Notes: generated by a model from the sequence alone, not told the origin. A stretch of 11,871 nt of DNA from Clostridia bacterium (GCA_017554835.1 JAFZHO010000102.1:1-11871); one strand, 5' to 3'. Shown: positions 5,591-11,871, counted from the stretch's first letter. A program made the numbers and translations.

Positions 5591-6442
5591 TTACATAGTT
5601 AGCATTTTTATAATATTTTCAAGGTCATCATCGGAATAATATTCTATTTCGATTTTTCCTTTGTTTTTACCTTTGGAAATTTTTATTTTTCTGCCAAGGT
5701 CTTTTGAGATTTTATCTTCAAGGGCTTTCAGATGAAGGTCCTCTTTTTTCTCAACAAAAACCTTTTCTTTTGCCGAAGCAAGTTTCTCAATCTCGCGAAC
5801 TGATAATCCTTTTTCAACTGCAAGGTTTGCAATCTTTATAGCAAGGTCCTTATCCTCTAAGGCAACAAGGGCTCTTGCATGGCCAAAAGAAAGTTTATCC
5901 TCTTCCAAAAGGTCGAGTATCTCCTTTGGCAAAGAAAGAATTCGCATAACATTTGCAACTGCGCTACGGGATTTGCCCATTCTTTCCGCAAGTTTTTCCT
6001 GAGTGAGAGAATATTCGTCGATTAACTGCTTATAGCCCCTTGCAACCTCGATTATATTCAAATCCTCACGCTGCAAGTTCTCAATAAGAGCGATTTCCAT
6101 TATCTCTTTTTCGGTATATTCTTTTATAATTACGGGAACTTCCGAAATTCCTGCAATTCTCGATGCTCTCCAACGGCGCTCTCCTGCAATAATTCTATAT
6201 CTGCCGCCCTCCATCTCACTAACGATAAGAGGCGAGATAACGCCATATTCCTTTATAGATTCGGCAAGTTCCTGAAGTTTTTCCTCGTCGAAATTCTTTC
6301 TTGGCTGATTTCTATTTGGTTCAACGTCAGAAAGACGGACCGTTTTCACTCCGGAAAGTACGTTTTCCCCGCTATTTTCAGGAACAAAAACGTTTTCCGA
6401 GAAAAGAGCGTCGATGCCTTTTCCTAATCCGCTTTTTTTCAT
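5591..6442 (-). CDS. parB: Chromosome-partitioning protein ParB (Spo0J)
   Basis: A protein of 283 residues that binds parS and spreads as a CTP-dependent DNA clamp to load SMC and drive ParA-based origin segregation. The N-terminal KKSGLGKGIDALF (2-14) is the segment that stimulates ParA ATPase. The CTP-binding N-domain has NRNQPRKNF (43-51), GERRWRAS (87-94) and ENLQRED (121-127). The helix-turn-helix lies at about 146-170 (LTQEKLAERMGKSRSAVANV). At the four positions known to separate ParB from Noc specificity it has R159, V165, S170 and G187, the ParB pattern. The last about 45 residues form the dimerisation domain. The start codon overlaps the parA stop codon by one base (TAATG), so the two are translationally coupled. 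A weak 8-pair inverted repeat spans its stop codon but lacks a T-run. Confidence 0.97.
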   Translation of the reverse strand: MKKSGLGKGIDALFSENVFVPENSGENVLSGVKTVRLSDVEPNRNQPRKNFDEEKLQELAESIKEYGVISPLIVSEMEGGRYRIIAGERRWRASRIAGISEVPVIIKEYTEKEIMEIALIENLQREDLNIIEVARGYKQLIDEYSLTQEKLAERMGKSRSAVANVMRILSLPKEILDLLEEDKLSFGHARALVALEDKDLAIKIANLAVEKGLSVREIEKLASAKEKVFVEKKEDLHLKALEDKISKDLGRKIKISKGKNKGKIEIEYYSDDDLENIIKMLTM

Positions 6443-7218
6443 TATTTCACCTGCTTTTTATTTTTCTTGATAATTTCCGCGGCAAGATTATTATAACTTT
6501 CTGCGCCACGGGAGACTCTGTCATAATACTGAATAGGCATTCCGTAACTTGGTGCCTCAGAAAGTCGCACGTTTCGGGGTATGGTGGTTGAATAAACCTT
6601 ATCCTTAAAGTGCTTTTTAACCTCATTAACAACGGAAAGAGTAAGATTTAATCTTCCGTCAAACATAGTCAGAAGCACGCCCTCAATAGAAAGATTGGGG
6701 TTGGGGCCTCTATTTACCATATTTATAGTATTAACAAGCTGAGATAATCCCTCAAGGGCATAATACTCGCACTGAATCGGAATCAGAGCAGTATCACTTG
6801 CAGTAAGGGCGCATAAAGTAATGATTCCCAAAGAGGGCGGACAATCGATAAATATAAAATCGTAGTTATCCTTTATGCTATCAAGATAGTTTTTAAGGAT
6901 TTTTTCCCTGCCCATAACGGTAGAAAGTTCAACCTCAACGCCCGCAAGGTTAATACTTGATGGAATTATATCAACGTTTTTGAATTTAGTTTTTATTATT
7001 GTATCATTTACGCCGCATTGGGATAATAAAAGCTCATAAACAGAGCATTTAAGGCCTTTTTTATTGATTCCGTATCCACTGGTTGCGTTTCCCTGAGGGT
7101 CTGCATCAACCAAAAGCACCTTTTTATTGGCGATTCCCATTGCGGAAGCTAAGTTAACTGCGGTGGTAGTTTTACCTACTCCGCCTTTCTGATTTATAAC
7201 TGATATTATTTTTCCCAA
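6442..7218 (-). CDS. parA: Chromosome-partitioning ATPase ParA (Soj), TTG start
   Basis: A protein of 258 residues of the ParA/MinD family, a nucleoid-bound ATPase that forms the gradient moving ParB-parS complexes and, in Bacillus, also acts on DnaA. The deviant Walker A KGGVGKTTT (11-19) has the signature lysine, followed by Walker A' DADPQGN (38-44) and Walker B FIFIDCPPSLG (121-131). RNVRLSEAPSYGMPI (215-229) is the conserved block near the C-terminus. The start codon is TTG: the family's usual MGKIISVINQKGG start reads from TTG at 7218-7216, and an AGAGGTGAT site sits at the correct distance upstream, with no ATG nearby. It has its own promoter (7250-7277) next to the parS cluster. parB begins within its stop codon. 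Confidence 0.97.
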   Translation of the reverse strand: MGKIISVINQKGGVGKTTTAVNLASAMGIANKKVLLVDADPQGNATSGYGINKKGLKCSVYELLLSQCGVNDTIIKTKFKNVDIIPSSINLAGVEVELSTVMGREKILKNYLDSIKDNYDFIFIDCPPSLGIITLCALTASDTALIPIQCEYYALEGLSQLVNTINMVNRGPNPNLSIEGVLLTMFDGRLNLTLSVVNEVKKHFKDKVYSTTIPRNVRLSEAPSYGMPIQYYDRVSRGAESYNNLAAEIIKKNKKQVK

Positions 7219-7249
7219 AATATCACCTCTTTTATCTAAGGTCCTTATA

Positions 7250-7277
7250 ATTATAACACATAAGAAATTTTTTTCAA
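7250..7277 (-). promoter_or_regulatory. Sigma-A-type promoter of parA-parB
   Basis: On the - strand TTGAAA (7277-7272) and TATAAT (7255-7250) are separated by 16 bases. TG one base upstream of TATAAT makes it an extended -10. The predicted start is near 7243, leaving a short leader of about 24 bases before the TTG codon. The first parS site ends 11 bases upstream of the -35 box, so ParB spreading from parS could repress this promoter. Confidence 0.8.
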
Positions 7278-7287
7278 GGGCTTATAA

Positions 7288-7303
7288 TGTTCCACGTGAA
7301 ACA
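7288..7303. promoter_or_regulatory. parS: parS site 1
   Basis: TGTTCCACGTGAAACA, an exact match to the published Bacillus parS consensus TGTTNCACGTGAAACA. It is the copy closest to the parA promoter. Confidence 0.97.
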
Positions 7304-7317
7304 TTTTCGTGGGGAAC

Positions 7318-7333
7318 GTTTCCACGTGAAACA
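7318..7333. promoter_or_regulatory. parS: parS site 2 (two outer mismatches)
   Basis: GTTTCCACGTGAAACA keeps the 14 inner and right-hand positions of site 1 and differs only in its first two bases. It lies within a 20-base exact direct repeat (7290-7309 and 7320-7339, period 30), which suggests that it arose by local duplication of site 1. Confidence 0.85.
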
Positions 7334-7344
7334 TTTTCGCTTTA

Positions 7345-7360
7345 TGTTCCACGTGGAACA
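7345..7360. promoter_or_regulatory. parS: parS site 3 (perfect palindrome)
   Basis: TGTTCCACGTGGAACA is a perfect 16-base palindrome, 18 bases with the flanking A and T. It differs from site 1 by one base. Its centre is 27 bases from the centre of site 2. It lies 8 bases from the noc terminator stem. Confidence 0.92.
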
Positions 7361-7368
7361 TTAAAGAA

Positions 7369-7406
7369 AAGAGGCAGAATACTTATAAAAAAGCATTCTG
7401 CCTCTT
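7369..7406 (-). terminator. noc terminator
   Basis: AAGAGGCAGAAT (7369-7380) and ATTCTGCCTCTT (7395-7406) form a perfect 12-pair stem, extended inward by CTT/AAG past one mismatch. On the - strand TTTTCTTT follows. The noc stop codon is 13 bases upstream. It separates noc transcription from the parA-parB unit. Confidence 0.85.
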
Positions 7407-7419
7407 CTCAAAAGGGGAA

Positions 7420-8217
7420 TTAGGTAGTTTTAGGGATTTTGATAGTATATACAATAAACCCGTCGGACTCTTGCCTCTGGGATACTGCCGATATTCCTGC
7501 GCTCTGCATAACCTCTACTGCGTGATTAATGGTATTTGCAAATATTCTGATATCTTTCATAACGTATTTTTTATTGCCCGGCTCTTTTTTAATCATTCCG
7601 GCACGCATTTTATCAACGAGGATTTCTGTTTCCTTTACGTTAAGCCCTTTTGATATAATCTTTTTAAGAGCATATTCCATTCTCTCCTCTTGTTCCAGCT
7701 TTAGAAGCTCACGGGCGTGGCGCTCCGTCAAGCCCTGGGAGATTATTTTTTCCTTTATCGTAATAGGAAGTTTCAGAAGCCGGATTTTATTTGCAACGGC
7801 GGACTGACTCATTCCAAGTTTTTTAGCAAGTTCCTCCTGAGTATAGCCAAACTCTTTCAAAAGGTTTTCCAGAGCCAACGCTTCCTCAAAAAAGTTCAAA
7901 TCCTCACGAAGAAGATTCTCGGAAAGAGCAAGAGTTGCAGATTCTTTTTCCGTTGCCTTTGATACTATGCAGGGAATCCGCCGATACCCCACCTGAATAC
8001 AAGCCCGAAGCCGTCTTTCTCCCGCAATAAGCTCAAACATACCGTTTTCGGCAGGGCGAACGGAGATTGGGGAAATAAGCCCATCTTCTCTGATGCTATT
8101 TGCAAGAGCATCGATTTTTTTCTGAGAAAATACTTTTCTCGGCTGATTTGCGTTTGCAATAATCTTTGACGGGGAAATATAAACCGTTTTATGTTTGGTT
8201 TTTCCTTTTTTATCCAT
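7420..8217 (-). CDS. noc: Nucleoid occlusion protein Noc (ParB paralogue) lacking the membrane-targeting N-terminus
   Basis: A ParB-family CTP-dependent DNA clamp of 265 residues. Noc proteins coat the chromosome away from the terminus and block Z-ring assembly over it. NANQPRKVF (22-30), GERRLRAC (66-73), ENLLRED (100-106) and a helix-turn-helix (about 125-149) define the family. Residues Q138, K144, K149 and R166 occupy the four positions that set specificity and are of Noc type. The end, KDIRIFANTI (221-230) to YTIKIPK (257-263), aligns with Bacillus Noc. Only about 10 residues precede the first domain, so the amphipathic membrane helix of Bacillus Noc is missing. The start is firm: an in-frame TGA at 8256-8254 with no start codon between excludes a longer form, and a GAGGTG site precedes ATG. 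The gene lies upstream of parA, as in Bacillus. Confidence 0.9.
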   Translation of the reverse strand: MDKKGKTKHKTVYISPSKIIANANQPRKVFSQKKIDALANSIREDGLISPISVRPAENGMFELIAGERRLRACIQVGYRRIPCIVSKATEKESATLALSENLLREDLNFFEEALALENLLKEFGYTQEELAKKLGMSQSAVANKIRLLKLPITIKEKIISQGLTERHARELLKLEQEERMEYALKKIISKGLNVKETEILVDKMRAGMIKKEPGNKKYVMKDIRIFANTINHAVEVMQSAGISAVSQRQESDGFIVYTIKIPKTT

Positions 8218-8255
8218 TTTTGCACCTCGGTTTTCTTTTCCCCTTGTCCATAATC

Positions 8256-8284
8256 AGTATAACATAGTTTTTTATTAATTTCCA
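8256..8284 (-). promoter_or_regulatory. Promoter of noc
   Basis: On the - strand TGGAAA (8284-8279), 17 bases, then TATACT (8261-8256) with an upstream TG (8264-8263) forms an extended -10 promoter. The predicted start near 8249 gives a leader of about 31 bases carrying the GAGGTG ribosome binding site. Confidence 0.65.
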
Positions 8285-8424
8285 TATAATTCCATCGACA
8301 AAGTTTTCGACTGTTTTTCTATCTTTTTTCGCAAAAATCCCTCAGAATCGAGGGTTTATCCCTTATAAATCCTTGCAATCTCAGGTAATAAAGGCACCCT
8401 CTCCGTCCTCGTTTCTCTCGGCCA

Positions 8425-8443
8425 CCTCTCCCAACGTGAGAGG
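8425..8443. repeat. CCTCTC/GAGAGG hairpin element
   Basis: CCTCTC (8425-8430) and GAGAGG (8438-8443) flank CCAACGT. Together with the CTCTCCGTC just upstream (8400-8408) this resembles an intergenic repeat type that is common in Clostridia. Family identity is from memory and was not searched. Confidence 0.4.
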
Positions 8444-8473
8444 CAAGTATAGACTTAGCCTTTTGTCCTTACT

Positions 8474-8499
8474 GTAGGGGCGATTCACGAATCTCCCGT
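8474..8499. repeat. 26-base hairpin repeat, copy 1
   Basis: This element matches 8835-8860 at 24 of 26 positions, in the same orientation. The core GCGATTCACGAATC is nearly palindromic. In this copy the outer stem has a C/T mismatch at 8481/8494, so it is the more decayed of the two. Confidence 0.75.
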
Positions 8500-8590
8500 T
8501 TCATTCGAAAAAAATTTTATTCTGCGTGCAAGAGACTATTCTCTTTATATAGCATCCCGCTCATATAACCCCGCCGAGAAGAAGGGGGTC

Positions 8591-8678
8591 CAGGGGGAAT
8601 CCCCCTGCGTCGTTTAAGGGGTGTGCGGGGGAAATCGAAATCCCCCGCGTTTTTGCTACTTTTGTCGAACAAAAGTAG
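8591..8678. repeat. REP-like composite of three hairpins
   Basis: Three perfect stem-loops stand in a row. CAGGGGG/CCCCCTG (8591-8597, 8601-8607) has a three-base loop. GCGGGGGA/TCCCCCGC (8625-8632, 8641-8648) has an eight-base loop. CTACTTTTGT/ACAAAAGTAG (8656-8665, 8669-8678) has a three-base loop. The order and sequences resemble short palindromic intergenic repeats seen many times in clostridial genomes. No transposase gene or target duplication is visible. Confidence 0.75.
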
Positions 8679-8834
8679 GCCTCCCGGCAGGGAATAAAAA
8701 TAACTTCTCCAAAAATCTTCTGAAAAAGGCGAAAAAACGTTGCTTTGTTTTTACAATCCTTATAAACAACCCCTCCAAGTTGCTTCGCACCCCACCTCCC
8801 TTTACACAGGGGAAGCTTTCGTGAGCGTATAATC

Positions 8835-8860
8835 GTAGTGGCGATTCACGAATCGCCCGT
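8835..8860. repeat. 26-base hairpin repeat, copy 2
   Basis: This is the partner of 8474-8499. GGCGATTC (8840-8847) and GAATCGCC (8850-8857) are exact reverse complements around AC, so this copy keeps the full palindrome. Confidence 0.75.
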
Positions 8861-8898
8861 CTTTCAGAGAAATACTTGATAAATTGAAGATGAACACA

Positions 8899-8928
8899 AA
8901 AAACTCCACTCAAAAAAGTGGAGTTTTT
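8899..8928 (-). terminator. gyrA terminator
   Basis: AAAAACTCCACT (8899-8910), loop CAAAAA, and AGTGGAGTTTTT (8917-8928) form a perfect 12-pair stem that ends in a T-run on the - strand. It begins 16 bases after the gyrA stop codon (8945-8947). The stem is symmetric enough to work in both directions. Confidence 0.9.
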
Positions 8929-8944
8929 ATAATTCTATTAAAAT

Positions 8945-11416
8945 TTATTCTTCCGAAGAGGTTTCTTCTTCGATTTCTTCAGAGGAGTCCTCTTCTTCTT
9001 TTGCGGTTTTTCCGATTGTAACAACGGTTACCCCTTCGTTAAGGCGCATTACCTTAACGCCCTGAGTAACTCTCTTATAAACGTTTACCTCGGAAACGGG
9101 CATACGGATTATAATTCCGTCAGAGGAAATCATCATAATATCCTCATCCTCTTTGACTATATTCATTCCCGCAACGAGACCCGTTTTATCGGATAGAGCG
9201 TAACTTGTTACGCCTTTTCCGCCTCTTGCCTGAAGTTTATATTCAGAGATTTCTGTTCGTTTCGCAAAACCGTTTTCAGTAACGATAAGAAGCTTGCCTT
9301 CATCGTTTACTTTATTCATTCCGATAACATAGTCTTCGTCTTTAAGTTTTATACCACGAACGCCTCTTGTTACACGGCCCATAGTTCGAACGTCGTCTTC
9401 GGAGAATCTGATTGCCTGACCGCCTCTTGTTCCTACTATGAGGTTATCCTCGCCTGAGGTAAGCTCAACTTTAACAAGCTCGTCATCCTCATCAAGAACG
9501 ATTGCTCTCACGCCGCCTTTTCTTGTTGTTGCGTATTCTTCGATGGCAGTTCTTTTAATGATACCGTTTTTGGTAACCATAACGAGAAACTGATTTTCGA
9601 AATTTCTGATTTTAATCATTGCAGAGATTTTTTCATCAGAATCCATTTCAAGAAGATTTATAATATTCATTCCCTTTGCAGTTCTTGATGATTCGGGAAT
9701 TTCGTATCCTTTTAGTTTATAAACTCTGCCCTTTGAAGTGAAGAACATTATAATATCGTGGGTAGAAGCCATAAATAATTCTTCCACGAAATCCTCTTCC
9801 CTCGTTGTCATAGCGGTAATACCACGGCCGCCTCTATGCTGGGCCTTATAAGTATTAACGGGAAGGCGCTTAATATAACCGAAGTGAGTAAGAGTGATAA
9901 CGCATTCTTCCTCTTCGATAAGGTCTTCGATATCAATTTCGTTAGAAATAGGACAAATCTCAGTTCTTCTTTCGTCGCCGAATTTATCTTTGATTTCGTT
10001 GATTTCTTCTTTGATAACGCCGTCCACTCTGGCAGGGTTTGCAAGAATATCGGTATAATCTTTTATAAGTTCAAGTTTTTCTGCGTATTCGTCGTCAATT
10101 TCCTGACGGGAAAGTCCTGTCAACTGGCCAAGTCGCATTTCAACGATTCTCTGGGCCTGAATATCAGAAAACTCAAATCTCTCCATAAGCGAAGATTTTG
10201 CCTCAGCAATAGTTTTTGATGCTCTGATAATTCTTACTACCTCATCGATATAATCAAGGGCTTTTCTGTAACCCTCAAGAATATGGGCTCTGTCCTGAGC
10301 TTTTTTAAGGTCGAATCTTGTTCTTCTTGTTATAACTTCACGCTGGAAGTTGATATACTCTTCAAGCATCTCCTTAAGGTTAAGAACCTTTGGCTGCCCA
10401 TTAACAAGGGCAAGCATAATAACAGAAACAGTAGTCTGAAGCTGAGTATATGAGAATAACTGATTCAAAACCACCTGAGGATTTGCATCTTTTTTAAGTT
10501 TGATAATAATTTCGAGACCGTTTCTGCCCGTATTATCATGAAGATCATCAATTCCCTCAACGCGTTTTGTTTTATGGCATTCAGCAATACTTTCAACAAG
10601 CTTTGCCTTATTAACCATATAAGGAATCTCAGTTACAACTATCTGATATCTGTCGTTTTTGGTTTCTTCGATTCTTGCCTTTGCACGAAGAGTAATTTTG
10701 CTTCGGCCCGTATAATAAGCGGCTCTGATACCCGCCTTGCCCATAACTACGCCACCCGTTGGGAAATCAGGACCCTGAATAATCTCCATAATATCTCCGA
10801 TTTCGCATTCCGGGTTATCAAGCATCATAGTGATAGCATCAATAACTTCGCAAAGGTTATGCGGCGGAATAGAAGTCGCCATACCAACTGCGATACCCGT
10901 AGACCCATTTACAAGAAGGTTAGGGAATCTTGATGGCAAAACTTCCGGTTCTTTTCTCTTATCATCGAAACTTGGGATAAAATCAACCGTATCCTTATAA
11001 ATATCTGATAAAAGATGCATAGACATTTTATCAAGTCTTGCCTCGGTATAACGATATGCCGCAGGGGCATCGCCATCGATAGAACCAAAGTTACCCTGCC
11101 CGTCAATAAGAGGATATCTTAGTGAGAAATCCTGAGCAAGTCGAACCATAGCATCATAAACTGAAGCATCACCGTGAGGATGGTATTTTGCAAGCACCGT
11201 TCCAACGGTTGCCGCAGATTTATTATATGGTTTATCGGGGGTATGACCGTCCTCAAATGAGGAGAATAATATTCTTCTATGAACGGGTTTAAGTCCGTCT
11301 CGAACGTCAGGTAGGGCACGGCTTACGATAACGCTCATTGCATACTGCAAGAAGGAATCACGCACCTCCTGATTAACGTCAACGTCTATAATATGTTCGC
11401 CTTCTATAATATTCAT
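8945..11416 (-). CDS. gyrA: DNA gyrase subunit A
   Basis: A protein of 823 residues, the full family length. With GyrB it introduces negative supercoils; GyrA cuts and rejoins the gate DNA. The winged-helix region holds KYHPHGDASVYDAM (77-90) and the catalytic Tyr123 in AAYRYTEAR (119-127). The tower and coiled coil follow. The C-terminal beta-pinwheel starts near 500 with the GyrA box QHRGGRG (526-532), which marks gyrase as opposed to topoisomerase IV; the usual second residue Arg is His here. Later blades repeat the pattern (RKGGVRAI, TRGVRGI, ARGGKGV, TQGVKVM). The tail (807-823) is strongly acidic. Ala84 replaces the Ser that many bacteria have at the main quinolone-contact position, while D88 is retained. 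An AAAGGAG site precedes ATG, 15 bases after the upstream gene. Its transcript ends at 8899-8928. Confidence 0.98.
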   Translation of the reverse strand: MNIIEGEHIIDVDVNQEVRDSFLQYAMSVIVSRALPDVRDGLKPVHRRILFSSFEDGHTPDKPYNKSAATVGTVLAKYHPHGDASVYDAMVRLAQDFSLRYPLIDGQGNFGSIDGDAPAAYRYTEARLDKMSMHLLSDIYKDTVDFIPSFDDKRKEPEVLPSRFPNLLVNGSTGIAVGMATSIPPHNLCEVIDAITMMLDNPECEIGDIMEIIQGPDFPTGGVVMGKAGIRAAYYTGRSKITLRAKARIEETKNDRYQIVVTEIPYMVNKAKLVESIAECHKTKRVEGIDDLHDNTGRNGLEIIIKLKKDANPQVVLNQLFSYTQLQTTVSVIMLALVNGQPKVLNLKEMLEEYINFQREVITRRTRFDLKKAQDRAHILEGYRKALDYIDEVVRIIRASKTIAEAKSSLMERFEFSDIQAQRIVEMRLGQLTGLSRQEIDDEYAEKLELIKDYTDILANPARVDGVIKEEINEIKDKFGDERRTEICPISNEIDIEDLIEEEECVITLTHFGYIKRLPVNTYKAQHRGGRGITAMTTREEDFVEELFMASTHDIIMFFTSKGRVYKLKGYEIPESSRTAKGMNIINLLEMDSDEKISAMIKIRNFENQFLVMVTKNGIIKRTAIEEYATTRKGGVRAIVLDEDDELVKVELTSGEDNLIVGTRGGQAIRFSEDDVRTMGRVTRGVRGIKLKDEDYVIGMNKVNDEGKLLIVTENGFAKRTEISEYKLQARGGKGVTSYALSDKTGLVAGMNIVKEDEDIMMISSDGIIIRMPVSEVNVYKRVTQGVKVMRLNEGVTVVTIGKTAKEEEDSSEEIEEETSSEE

Positions 11417-11431
11417 ATTTCTTTAGCTCCT

Positions 11432-11854
11432 TTAATCCGCCGTTTTTTTCAAGGATTTGAAAAACTCTTTCTCGGCTTTTTTAAGATTATTCTTTTTTTC
11501 TTTATCCTTAAAACCGTAGCTTTTCAGAATATCAAAAAGAATATCAAGGCATTGAAAAACCTTCTTTTTATCTTTTTTATCAAAATCTATCTCAATATAT
11601 AAAATATCCTTATAAAGATTGAAAATATTATCTTTTTCAAGAAGATTTTCTCGTTTAGCAGAAATCTCGTTAAATCTCTGAATTTTGCCATCATTTTCGC
11701 TTGACCAGACGGTTTCTTTGCTTTTATTATAATACGATTCGTATATTCTAAAACAAATATACTCCTCGTTATAGTCTTTTTTGCTTTCGTAATAAATAAA
11801 AGAAGAAGAAACTACCTTGGCAAACTCCTGATAGGCGCCTTTATGAAAATTCAT
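11432..11854 (-). CDS. Unrecognised small protein co-transcribed with gyrA
   Basis: A protein of 140 residues that I cannot assign to a family. It is soluble-looking, with no signal peptide or membrane segment. It is rich in Tyr and Phe in the first half (SSSFIYYES, 16-24; ICFRIYESYY, 33-42) and very rich in Lys in the last third (DKKDKKK, 92-98; KDKEKKNNLKKAEKEFFKSLKK, 116-137). The hydrophobic spacing of DILYIEIDF (83-91) and VFQCLDILFDILKSYGF (99-115) suggests a beta strand followed by a helix, so it is probably a small alpha/beta fold. An AAGGTGAT site lies 5 bases before ATG, which supports the start. The stop codon overlaps the gyrA ribosome-binding region and gyrA begins 15 bases later, so the two should be expressed together. 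No terminator lies between them. The upstream context is outside the window. Confidence 0.75.
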   Translation of the reverse strand: MNFHKGAYQEFAKVVSSSFIYYESKKDYNEEYICFRIYESYYNKSKETVWSSENDGKIQRFNEISAKRENLLEKDNIFNLYKDILYIEIDFDKKDKKKVFQCLDILFDILKSYGFKDKEKKNNLKKAEKEFFKSLKKTAD

Positions 11855-11871
11855 TTAATCACCTTTTATAT

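Larger units (their letters stand above)
8286..8898. other. Gene-free interval with clustered hairpin repeats
   Basis: Between the noc promoter and the gyrA terminator no reading frame has coding character or a ribosome binding site. The interval holds a weak hairpin (CCCTC at 8339-8343, GAGGG at 8350-8354), the repeat elements listed separately, and a decayed-looking C-rich stretch (8770-8815) with CCACCTCCC and AGGGGAAG. Its base composition is patchy, with G/C-rich blocks unlike the flanking genes. I see no DnaA-box cluster that would make it the replication origin. Confidence 0.7.

Noticed and set aside
5570..5597. Inverted repeat TATGTAAA / TTTACATA over the parB stop codon, considered as a terminator
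   Set aside because: The stem is only eight AT-rich pairs with a 12-base loop and no T-run on the - strand, so it is unlikely to stop transcription.
7965..8285. A 106-codon - strand frame overlapping the start of noc
   Set aside because: It overlaps noc in another frame. Noc has clear family motifs and its own ribosome binding site and promoter.
8621..8824. A 67-codon open frame (+) and an 85-codon open frame (-) within the gyrA-noc interval
   Set aside because: Both run through the hairpin repeats, lack a ribosome binding site and have no recognisable protein character, so they look like chance frames in G/C-rich repeat DNA.
8286..8898. Possibility that the gyrA-noc interval is the replication origin
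   Set aside because: I see no cluster of TTATCCACA-type DnaA boxes and no dnaA or dnaN gene; the repeats are G/C-rich hairpins.
10538..10933. Long + strand frames inside gyrA, serS and noc, such as this one of 131 codons
   Set aside because: They are antisense shadows of strongly conserved genes, with no ribosome binding site or motif.

Overview
The window looks like chromosomal DNA from a low-GC Gram-positive bacterium of the class Clostridia, probably an anaerobe of the gut type. Three things suggest this. It has AT-rich codons with strong AGGAGG-type ribosome binding sites. It carries the gyrA, noc, parA(soj), parB(spo0J), serS group that sits near the replication origin in Firmicutes. 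Its intergenic hairpin repeats resemble those common in Clostridia. This placement is inferred from sequence alone. No RNA gene, insertion sequence, prophage or CRISPR array is visible.

Layout. Positions 2-1719 (+ strand) hold an operon: the C-terminal part of a YifB/ComM-type AAA+ ATPase, a MIF-family tautomerase and a CpXC-domain protein. Positions 1842-2651 hold a compact divergent pair, a SLOG-fold protein (-) and a ribbon-helix-helix DNA-binding protein (+). They share a 102-base control region containing a perfect 21-base palindrome, and each gene is closed by its own terminator. From 2684 to 11854 every gene is on the - strand. In transcription order these are: an unrecognised 140-residue protein, gyrA, noc, parA, parB, a small coiled-coil membrane protein, serS and a CE7-type acetyl esterase. 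This uniform direction fits a replication origin beyond the right-hand end, although neither the origin nor gyrB is in view.

The chromosome-organisation block is the best understood part. ParA and ParB are translationally coupled (TAATG overlap). A sigma-A-type promoter lies just upstream of parA, and three parS sites lie between that promoter and the noc terminator. The second ParB-family protein carries Noc-type residues at the known specificity positions, while its neighbour carries ParB-type residues. This Noc, however, lacks the N-terminal membrane-binding segment known from Bacillus subtilis.

The longest stretch without a gene (8218-8944) holds the noc promoter, a cluster of hairpin repeats of at least three kinds, and the gyrA terminator. 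The most interesting candidates for follow-up are the SLOG/ribbon-helix-helix pair with its palindrome, the Noc without a membrane anchor beside a parS cluster, and the MIF-like tautomerase in an operon with the YifB ATPase.
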